This document shows, piece by piece, positions 6,863-10,601 of a DNA stretch of 10,601 bases. The DNA is from TMED27 sp050633165. Lineage in GTDB: Bacteria > Pseudomonadota > Alphaproteobacteria > Micavibrionales > Micavibrionaceae. How positions within the stretch are numbered: the stretch's first letter is position 1; every line of letters begins with the position of its first letter. Below the pieces are notes generated by a model. That model searched no databases, was not told the origin of the DNA, and saw nothing but the letters and a program-made list of their open reading frames with translations. Location: NCBI GenBank assembly GCA_050633165.1, contig JBOEFZ010000084.1:1-10601 (forward strand), in the 5' to 3' direction. The position numbers and the translations under genes are program-made.

Positions 6863-6979
6863 TTACAAATACTGCGCCGCCGTAACAACCGCCAACGCAA
6901 TCCCGCCGTGAAACATAAAAAACCCCACCGATTGTTTTATCGTGCGTTTCTTCGCAAAATCAAAAAGATCATCAAACAT
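6863..6979 (-). CDS. Small 38-residue membrane protein, paralogue-like to the 117-residue gene
   Basis: The frame runs from ATG at 6979 to TAA at 6863-6865. The peptide begins MFDDLFDFAKKRT, continues SVGFFMFHGG, and then has a hydrophobic stretch (about 18-38) able to span the membrane once. Aligned without gaps, it shares Met1, Phe2, Ala9, Ile14, Gly19, Phe20, Phe23, His24 and Thr33 with the start of the 117-residue membrane protein at 7435-7788, with many conservative changes; both then have a Tyr-Leu end. This supports a real gene of the same family, or a shortened copy. The only Shine-Dalgarno-like bases (GAG, AGGG) lie in the arm of a terminator hairpin just upstream, and no separate promoter is evident. 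The function is unknown. Confidence 0.55.
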   Translation of the reverse strand: MFDDLFDFAKKRTIKQSVGFFMFHGGIALAVVTAAQYL

Positions 6980-6981
6980 AC

Positions 6982-7017
6982 AAAAAGCCCTACTCAGTCA
7001 AAGATTGAATAGGGCTT
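6982..7017 (-). terminator. Intrinsic terminator after the 60-residue gene
   Basis: AAGCCCTA (6985-6992) and TAGGGCTT (7010-7017) pair over 8 bases. The inner CAGTC-AAA-GATTG (6995-7007) can extend the hairpin across small symmetric bulges. On the minus strand the stem is followed by TTTTT (6986-6982), so it terminates leftward transcription from the 60-residue gene that ends at 7049. The ATG of the 38-residue gene follows three bases after the T-run. Confidence 0.8.
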
Positions 7018-7048
7018 CATAGCGCAGTTTTCTACGGTTTGTCAAATT

Positions 7049-7231
7049 TTATGCTACCTCAAGCGCTATCCTTTCCTGCGTGGCACGAATAGCGGCAGCA
7101 TATTCCGTTGGACTTGCACCACCGACAAGCGCCCAACCAGCCGATTCAGCAGGATGAACATCCGCCTTCTCACCAAAATCAGCAACCAACTCACCACCTT
7201 TACCACCTCTTACGCCTTCTTTCGTGCTCAT
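7049..7231 (-). CDS. Small 60-residue glycine-rich protein of unknown function
   Basis: I do not recognise this protein. It starts at ATG 7231 behind a strong AAGGAG site and ends with TAA at 7049. Residues 1-16 are basic and glycine-rich (MSTKEGVRGGKGG). The rest is Ala/Glu-rich with no cysteine and no membrane segment, ending in a likely helix (PTEYAAAIRATQERIALEVA). An in-frame extension upstream adds 53 mostly hydrophobic residues but crosses a terminator and ignores the ribosome site, so the short form is preferred. It has its own downstream terminator and an upstream terminator from the next gene, so it is probably a single-gene transcript. A TATTAT hexamer near 7303-7308 (minus strand) is a possible -10. 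A basic, compact, well-translated protein could be a nucleic-acid-associated or stress protein, but this is only a suggestion. Confidence 0.66.
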   Translation of the reverse strand: MSTKEGVRGGKGGELVADFGEKADVHPAESAGWALVGGASPTEYAAAIRATQERIALEVA

Positions 7232-7310
7232 AACATATCTCCTTCTATTACTGCCAAACACTACAAACAGCATTACGCCGGAATAAATTAAGCACAACAG
7301 GGATAATACA

Positions 7311-7325
7311 ATGCACCGCACCAAT
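7311..7325 (-). repeat. 15-base intergenic motif, copy 1
   Basis: On the minus strand this reads ATTGGTGCGGTGCAT and contains the tandem GGTGCGGTGC. An identical 15-mer, in the same orientation, lies at 8778-8792. This copy lies upstream of the 60-residue gene, just before a TATTAT hexamer, so it could be a regulator site or part of a promoter. Confidence 0.4.
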
Positions 7326-7371
7326 TCGTTTGCGCACCGCATCACGGCAAAAAACACATACCAAACATGCA

Positions 7372-7403
7372 AAAACCGGACGATTTTCACACCGTCCGGT
7401 TTT
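7372..7403 (-). terminator. Strong intrinsic terminator after the 117-residue membrane gene
   Basis: AAAACCGGACG (7372-7382) and CGTCCGGTTTT (7393-7403) form a perfect 11-base stem with a 10-base loop. On the minus strand the stem ends in TTTTT. It lies 31 bases past the stop of the 7435-7788 gene. The plus strand also has four Ts, so it could work weakly in both directions. Confidence 0.9.
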
Positions 7404-7434
7404 CCTGACTTAAAGAGAGATATTACCTCCCCGA

Positions 7435-7788
7435 CTACTTCCCAAGTGTCGTCAAATACGCCACAACGACCATGCCGAGCATGACGTTAACCGTATACGC
7501 AAGATACACACCCACGAGTGCAATCACGACGGACATAATGTCATTCGTAAGCTTCTTACCGGTCAAAACCATGCTGGAAAGAACAAGCGTCCAGAATGCG
7601 CCGATCATAGTGTGGATTGATCCACCTTCAAAGAAACTACCGACCGTTCCCTCGATAATCCCAAGGCTCACAAGATAATGACCAAGGACAGTAGATAGAC
7701 CGACCAGCAAAACCACATGGAATAGATAGAAACCAAAGGCTCCGGTGATCGAGTTAGTATGTGCTAGATTTGTAATATGCTTAAACAT
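7435..7788 (-). CDS. 117-residue membrane protein of unknown function
   Basis: This small integral membrane protein starts at ATG 7788 behind a strong AAAGGAG at 8 bases spacing. Hydrophobic segments lie at about 16-43, 57-76 and 83-115 (the last could be one long or two short helices), linked by short polar turns such as LTGKKLTND (75-83). The N-terminus (MFKHITNLAHTNSITGAFGF) is a short amphipathic lead into the first helix. It is the part shared with the 38-residue gene at 6863-6979. I recognise no enzyme motif or transporter signature. The gene has its own strong terminator and a well-formed ribosome site, which suggest good expression as a single unit. A promoter should lie in 7789-7910, but I see no clear -35/-10 pair there. 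Confidence 0.78.
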   Translation of the reverse strand: MFKHITNLAHTNSITGAFGFYLFHVVLLVGLSTVLGHYLVSLGIIEGTVGSFFEGGSIHTMIGAFWTLVLSSMVLTGKKLTNDIMSVVIALVGVYLAYTVNVMLGMVVVAYLTTLGK

Positions 7789-7910
7789 AACAGTCTCCTT
7801 TCATTGCACGATTTAACGCGGAAATCATTCCCGCTATTTACCGGCGGTGCATTTAAAGGAGCTTTTGTTTCTAAACCGTTCTCCTAAATCACAAAGCCGA
7901 ATTCTTACTA

Positions 7911-7980
7911 TTCGTCATCCCGTTGATCTGCGTAGCAAATATAAACAAACGGGATCCATATGTGTGAAGCTTTGCTTCAC
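7911..7980. repeat. REP-like palindrome plus hairpin downstream of the HNH gene
   Basis: TTCGTCATCCCGTT begins the element. ATCCCGTT (7917-7924) pairs with AACGGGAT (7948-7955), and a partly paired middle lies between. A second hairpin, GTGAAGC-TTT-GCTTCAC (7964-7980), follows. The GTCAT start resembles the other two palindromes in the window. It lies just downstream of the HNH gene's 3' end, in the 200-base gap before the 117-residue gene, and no T-run follows on the minus strand. Confidence 0.65.
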
Positions 7981-7988
7981 TGCTGTCC

Positions 7989-8570
7989 TTAACTTTCCAC
8001 CAACTCCGCATCCCAGTAGAGGAAATCCCCCCAGCTTTCATGCAGGAAATTCGGGGGAAAGCGCCGCCCATGCCGTTGCAGCTCATAAACCGATGGCTGC
8101 TGTGGCTCCCGCATCGGGTGCATATTCACCTCATGCGGCATTTTCGAACCCTTCACCGTATTGCAACCCCGACAGGCCGCAACAATATTCTCCCAATTCG
8201 TCCCGCCGCCTCTGCTGCGGGGTATTACATGATCAAAGGTTAGCTCATGCGTTTTAAAATCCGTTGCGCAATATTGACACTTCCATTCATCCCGCAAGAA
8301 CACATTAAACCTTGTAAAAGCCGGCCTGCGCTCCATATCGATATAATCTTTGAGCGCCACCACACTCGGCAATTGCATCTCCCAATTGGGCGAGCGCACC
8401 GTACGCTCATATTCCGAGATGACGTTAACACTACCTCTAAAAATGGCCTTAACAGCATCCTGCCAAGGCCATATCGAAAGCGGAAAGTAGCTAAGCGGCC
8501 TATAATCGGCATTTAATATCAAGGCTGGACATTGCTCCAGCGATTGCATTACGGGTGTAGTATTATTCAC
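7989..8570 (-). CDS. HNH endonuclease family protein
   Basis: This 193-residue protein has a C-terminal-half HNH nuclease domain. A zinc pair Cys98-x-x-Cys101 (CQYC) is followed by FDHVIPRSRGG with Asp113-His114, then NWEN (Asn128), and then Cys133-x-x-Cys136-Asn137 with Lys-Gly: a complete ββα-metal site with a structural zinc. The N-terminal 85 residues (LNADYRPLSYFPLSIWPWQDA) are typical of a widely conserved bacterial HNH family whose cellular role is not established; members are usually chromosomal and stand alone. I choose GTG at 8570 because AAAGGA lies six bases upstream. TTG at 8576 touches that site, and ATG at 8549 has none. No methylase or restriction partner is nearby, so it is probably not a restriction system. 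Confidence 0.9.
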   Translation of the reverse strand: MNNTTPVMQSLEQCPALILNADYRPLSYFPLSIWPWQDAVKAIFRGSVNVISEYERTVRSPNWEMQLPSVVALKDYIDMERRPAFTRFNVFLRDEWKCQYCATDFKTHELTFDHVIPRSRGGGTNWENIVAACRGCNTVKGSKMPHEVNMHPMREPQQPSVYELQRHGRRFPPNFLHESWGDFLYWDAELVES

Positions 8571-8679
8571 GGTCAATCCTTTCCGTTAATCCGTTGATGC
8601 CACGGCGGAGATTGGCCATAAGGAGGGAGCTCTATATTCGTATTCGAGAGCCGAAACCAACCTCGCTACTACTAATTAT

Positions 8680-8688
8680 ACTATACCA
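8680..8688 (-). promoter_or_regulatory. Possible extended -10 promoter for the HNH gene
   Basis: On the minus strand TGGTATAGT fits an extended -10 (TGn-TATAAT), and a second hexamer TATAAT overlaps it at 8675-8680. No good -35 is seen, as is allowed for extended -10 promoters. The leader to the GTG would be about 100 bases. The paired DnaA-like boxes lie just upstream. Confidence 0.4.
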
Positions 8689-8709
8689 TATTTAAGCTAA
8701 ATTCGCAGG

Positions 8710-8729
8710 TTTTCCACACGATATCCACA
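8710..8729 (+). promoter_or_regulatory. Two DnaA-box-like sites in tandem
   Basis: TTTTCCACA (8710-8718) fits the relaxed DnaA consensus TTWTNCACA. ATATCCACA (8721-8729) differs from TTATCCACA at one position. They are in the same orientation, 11 bases apart (one helical turn), next to an AT-rich run at 8668-8700. They could be a DnaA-responsive control site for the HNH promoter or part of an origin. Two boxes alone do not prove either. Confidence 0.35.
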
Positions 8730-8777
8730 AACTTTCTATGCTGCAGCGAAATAAAATTACCGAAACATTAAGACCTG

Positions 8778-8792
8778 ATGCACCGCACCAAT
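8778..8792 (-). repeat. 15-base intergenic motif, copy 2
   Basis: Identical to 7311-7325 and in the same orientation (ATTGGTGCGGTGCAT on the minus strand). The flanks on either side do not match, so it is a short shared motif and not part of a longer duplication. Confidence 0.4.
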
Positions 8793-8895
8793 CAAGCATT
8801 TTCAACAACTTAGCCATTTTCGAGAGAAATATTATTACACTCAGAGCCACAAAAAATGCTGCACTGCGAATTTTTAAGAAAAAACCTATATTTTC

Positions 8896-8988
8896 CGTCA
8901 TTGCGAGCACAGCGAAGCAATCCATCACCTGCCCTTTCCGATATGACGGATGATGGATTGCCGCGTCGCTACGCTCCTCGCAATGACG
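8896..8988. repeat. 93-base palindromic repeat (GTCATTGCGAG family)
   Basis: The outer arms CGTCATTGCGAG (8896-8907) and CTCGCAATGACG (8977-8988) pair perfectly. The inner arms GCAATCCATCA (8917-8927) and TGATGGATTGC (8951-8961) also pair perfectly. Between them are short unpaired spacers with partly related GC-rich text. This pattern is widespread between genes in many alphaproteobacterial and rickettsial-type genomes as a MITE/REP-like element. Reading through it gives the well-known false peptide with HCEERSDAAI. Confidence 0.9.
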
Positions 8989-9016
8989 TATAAAATCCAC
9001 GTTTATCAACATTCAC

Positions 9017-9661
9017 CTAAGCCAAAACTCCCTTCAAAAACGCCGCCCCCGCTTCAATCCCCGCCTGATCAATCGAATGCGCCAAACCGGCCGTTGAATG
9101 CCCGCTCACCGCGAACCCCGCACCAATCAACTTGCCCCGCGCGTGCTTATACGCCTCAAACGGCACGACATCATCTGCCTCACCATGGATCAGGCAAACC
9201 GGAATCTTATGCCCCTTCGCCTCCCCACATAGCGCGCCAGAATACCCAAGCACCCCGCCAAGCTGCTTAAGATAACGCGGCCCGGCATAAAGGCTAATCA
9301 TCGTCCCTTGCGAAAACCCAACGAGCACCGTTTTCTCCCGCCGCACGCCGTATTTCTCAATCTGCTCGGTGATAAAGCTATCCAAAATCGGCTGCGCGCG
9401 CTGCACCCCTTGCAACACCACATGCGGATCACGATCTTGCAAGCTAAACCACTGATAAGCATCAGGATAGCCTTCCGGCACCATATCACACACAAACGGC
9501 GCATCGGGGGACACAAACACCGTATTAGGCAACCCCGCCGCCCACATCGGCGCAAGCGAGATCAAATCCCGCCCGTTCGACCCAAGCCCATGCAGCAAAA
9601 TCACAAGGCTATCCGTATCGCCCTCGGGCACTAATTCATAGGTATTGGTGATTTCGGTCAT
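9017..9661 (-). CDS. Phospholipase/carboxylesterase family alpha/beta hydrolase
   Basis: This 214-residue serine hydrolase belongs to the bacterial carboxylesterase / acyl-protein-thioesterase-like family (YpfH and EstB relatives) and should be cytoplasmic, hydrolysing short acyl esters. The oxyanion region LLHGLGSNGRD (22-32) is followed by the nucleophile elbow GFSQG with Ser117, the acid Asp163 in HGEADDVVP, and His195 in GLAHSID; the triad is complete. The length is normal for the family, and no signal peptide is present. The ATG at 9661 lacks a clear Shine-Dalgarno. A TATACA hexamer at 9666-9671 (minus strand) ends only 4 bases from the ATG, so the transcript might begin close to the start codon. 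It is divergent from the lpxR-like gene with only 20 bases between. The natural substrate cannot be read from sequence. Confidence 0.9.
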   Translation of the reverse strand: MTEITNTYELVPEGDTDSLVILLHGLGSNGRDLISLAPMWAAGLPNTVFVSPDAPFVCDMVPEGYPDAYQWFSLQDRDPHVVLQGVQRAQPILDSFITEQIEKYGVRREKTVLVGFSQGTMISLYAGPRYLKQLGGVLGYSGALCGEAKGHKIPVCLIHGEADDVVPFEAYKHARGKLIGAGFAVSGHSTAGLAHSIDQAGIEAGAAFLKGVLA

Positions 9662-9673
9662 AATGTGTATAGA
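9645..9673 (+). promoter_or_regulatory. Promoter of the lpxR-like gene, leaderless layout
   Basis: TTGGTG (9645-9650) and TATAGA (9668-9673) are separated by exactly 17 bases and resemble sigma-70 -35 and -10 boxes. The expected start of transcription is near 9680-9682, at the ATG itself (9682). No Shine-Dalgarno precedes that ATG. The -35 lies within the first codons of the divergent esterase gene. Confidence 0.55.
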
Positions 9674-9681
9674 TTTCTATC

Positions 9682-10601
9682 ATGTTTAATTTTCGCGCTA
9701 CTATACTCCATATCGCCGCAATAGCAATCCACACCGCCCCCGCATTCGCGCAAACCACCCCCACAGGCACTATCGAACAAGACATCGCCAAACGCATCAA
9801 AAAAACGAACGAAAAAGACTTCATCAGCCTATCGGTCGAAAACGACATGCTCGGCGGTGGCACAGATCGGTATTACACCTCCGGCGTGCGCCTGACATGG
9901 TTTAACGTCTCCACCCCCGTCCCGCCCGTCATCGATAAACTCGCCGATAACATCCCCACCTTCGACCTCAATGAAACCACCAGCACCTTCTTCACCATCG
10001 GTCAAAACCTCTACACCCCCGAAAATATAAAAATCGCGAGCAACCAAAATAACGACCGCCCATGGGCAGGCTTCTTATACAGCTCAGTCGGCGTTGCGAC
10101 ATTGGAAGATAACCATATCGATGAGCTGGAAGTAACCTTAGGCGTCGCAGGCCCCGAAGCCCTTGGCGAACAAACCCAAAAATTCGTCCATAAAGAAATC
10201 TCAAACTCCCCCACCCCGCGCGGATGGAAAAACCAGATCGACTTCGAACCAGGCCTCATCCTCTCCGCCGCCCGCCGCTGGCCGCGCTTTTACCACGAAG
10301 AACATGCCGGCTTCCGCCTCACCGCCGAACCCAACATCAACGCCTCCATCGGCAACATATACACCTATGCCGGCGCGGGCATGTCCTTATCCCTTAGCCC
10401 CGATGACGGCGCCCTACGCGACAAACCACCCCGCGTCCGCCCCGCCATGCCCGGCAGTGGTTATTTCGAAACACCAGAGAACGGCATGGGATGGGTGCTC
10501 TTCGCCGGACTAGACGCCCGCGCCGTCGCCCGCGATATCTTCCTCGACGGCAATACATTCAAAGATAGCCACAATGTAGATAAAAACCACTTCATCGCCG
10601 A
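9682..10601 (+). CDS. lpxR: LpxR-type lipid A 3-O-deacylase family protein (partial, cut by window end)
   Basis: An outer-membrane beta-barrel enzyme that removes the 3'-acyloxyacyl group of lipid A; 306 codons are visible and no stop is reached. A signal peptide ends at AFA (21-23) before Gln24. The mature start has LSVENDMLGGGTDRYYTSG, with Asn54-Asp55 and Thr66-Ser67 matching the N-terminal metal-site motif of LpxR. The second signature LGEQTQKFVH contains Gln166 and His170, four apart like Gln118 and His122 of Salmonella LpxR; it is followed by PRGWKNQ and a GLILS strand, as is typical. The Asn-Asp to His distance (116) is close to that of the Salmonella enzyme (113). Alternating polar/apolar strands fit a 12-stranded barrel. 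In Alphaproteobacteria the family is widespread and the exact lipid A activity is often untested. Divergent from the esterase, with a promoter that suggests a leaderless mRNA. Confidence 0.85.
   Translation, partial: MFNFRATILHIAAIAIHTAPAFAQTTPTGTIEQDIAKRIKKTNEKDFISLSVENDMLGGGTDRYYTSGVRLTWFNVSTPVPPVIDKLADNIPTFDLNETTSTFFTIGQNLYTPENIKIASNQNNDRPWAGFLYSSVGVATLEDNHIDELEVTLGVAGPEALGEQTQKFVHKEISNSPTPRGWKNQIDFEPGLILSAARRWPRFYHEEHAGFRLTAEPNINASIGNIYTYAGAGMSLSLSPDDGALRDKPPRVRPAMPGSGYFETPENGMGWVLFAGLDARAVARDIFLDGNTFKDSHNVDKNHFIA

Larger units (their letters stand above)
8571..9016. other. 446-base gap between the HNH and carboxylesterase genes
   Basis: No supported gene lies here. From left to right it holds the HNH leader (about 110 bases with GC-rich inverted segments), a likely promoter, an AT-rich run (about 8668-8700), two DnaA-box-like sites, a copy of the 15-base motif, a further AT-rich stretch (about 8810-8895), and a 93-base palindromic repeat. 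The open frame on the minus strand through it is mostly translated repeat and is not a gene. Confidence 0.6.

Noticed and set aside
6821..7012. 63-codon plus-strand frame after dsbB
   Set aside because: It starts inside the palindromic repeat, runs through the terminator hairpin and is very Arg/Lys-rich; the opposite strand holds the better-supported 38-residue gene.
7232..7390. 53-residue hydrophobic N-terminal extension of the 60-residue protein
   Set aside because: It begins inside the preceding gene's terminator and bypasses the strong AAGGAG site before 7231.
7989..8570. HNH protein as part of a restriction or defence system
   Set aside because: No methylase, ATPase or other defence gene is next to it, and the N-terminal half fits a stand-alone chromosomal HNH family.
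6789..8988. Palindromic repeats as a CRISPR array
   Set aside because: The three elements differ in sequence and are hundreds of bases apart with no regular spacers.
8692..9012. 106-codon minus-strand frame across the intergenic gap
   Set aside because: Its first third is the translated palindromic repeat (HCEERSDAAI and FAVLAMT), the rest runs through the DnaA-like boxes and has no ribosome site or family resemblance.
9950..10513. Several open frames overlapping the lpxR-like gene on both strands
   Set aside because: Shadows of a GC-rich real gene; the plus frame from 9682 has signal peptide and family signatures throughout and simply runs off the window.

Overview
The window looks like a piece of an alphaproteobacterial chromosome carrying the end of an integrated mobile element at a tRNA gene. 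The right half (about 5540 to the end) is visibly richer in G and C. It carries chromosomal housekeeping and envelope genes (ExoD family, DsbB, HNH nuclease, carboxylesterase, LpxR-type lipid A deacylase) and palindromic repeats that begin GTCAT, a style common in alphaproteobacterial genomes. The left half (1 to about 5454) is clearly more AT-rich and holds element genes. The assignment to Alphaproteobacteria is an inference from gene families and repeat style; no marker gene is present.

Left region, 1-5540: an integrative element inserted at the 3' end of tRNA-Leu(CAA). The integrase gene (3495-5381) lies directly downstream of the tRNA and is read in the same direction. Further in is a divergent control point. 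A 66-residue XRE-type repressor faces right (3174-3374). A leftward gene string reads lipoprotein (2743-3108), four-helix membrane protein (2119-2691), 51-residue protein (1967-2122) and a 510-residue polymerase-like protein (395-1927). A long imperfect inverted repeat sits between the divergent genes and is the natural operator. The 510-residue protein carries the three core motifs of superfamily A polymerases (motif A Asp294, O-helix R-x3-K-x8-G at 335-348, motif C His449-Asp450). It best fits the TV-Pol group described from bacterial mobile elements and DNA viruses. The element therefore appears to encode integration, control and its own primase/polymerase-like enzyme. Its far end lies outside the window.

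Middle region, 5646-8570: exoD and dsbB overlap by one base as an operon and end in a 70-base palindromic repeat that contains the dsbB stop codon and probably the terminator. Facing them on the minus strand are three small genes: a 117-residue membrane protein, a 60-residue glycine-rich protein and a 38-residue membrane protein that resembles the N-terminus of the 117-residue one. Two strong hairpin terminators separate them. An HNH nuclease gene follows.

Right region, 8571-10601: a 446-base gap (8571-9016) holds a 93-base palindromic repeat, two DnaA-box-like sites and a likely promoter. Then come a carboxylesterase (minus) and a divergent, window-truncated LpxR-type outer-membrane lipid A deacylase. 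Only 20 bases separate these two genes, and a good promoter ends right at the lpxR start, suggesting a leaderless transcript.
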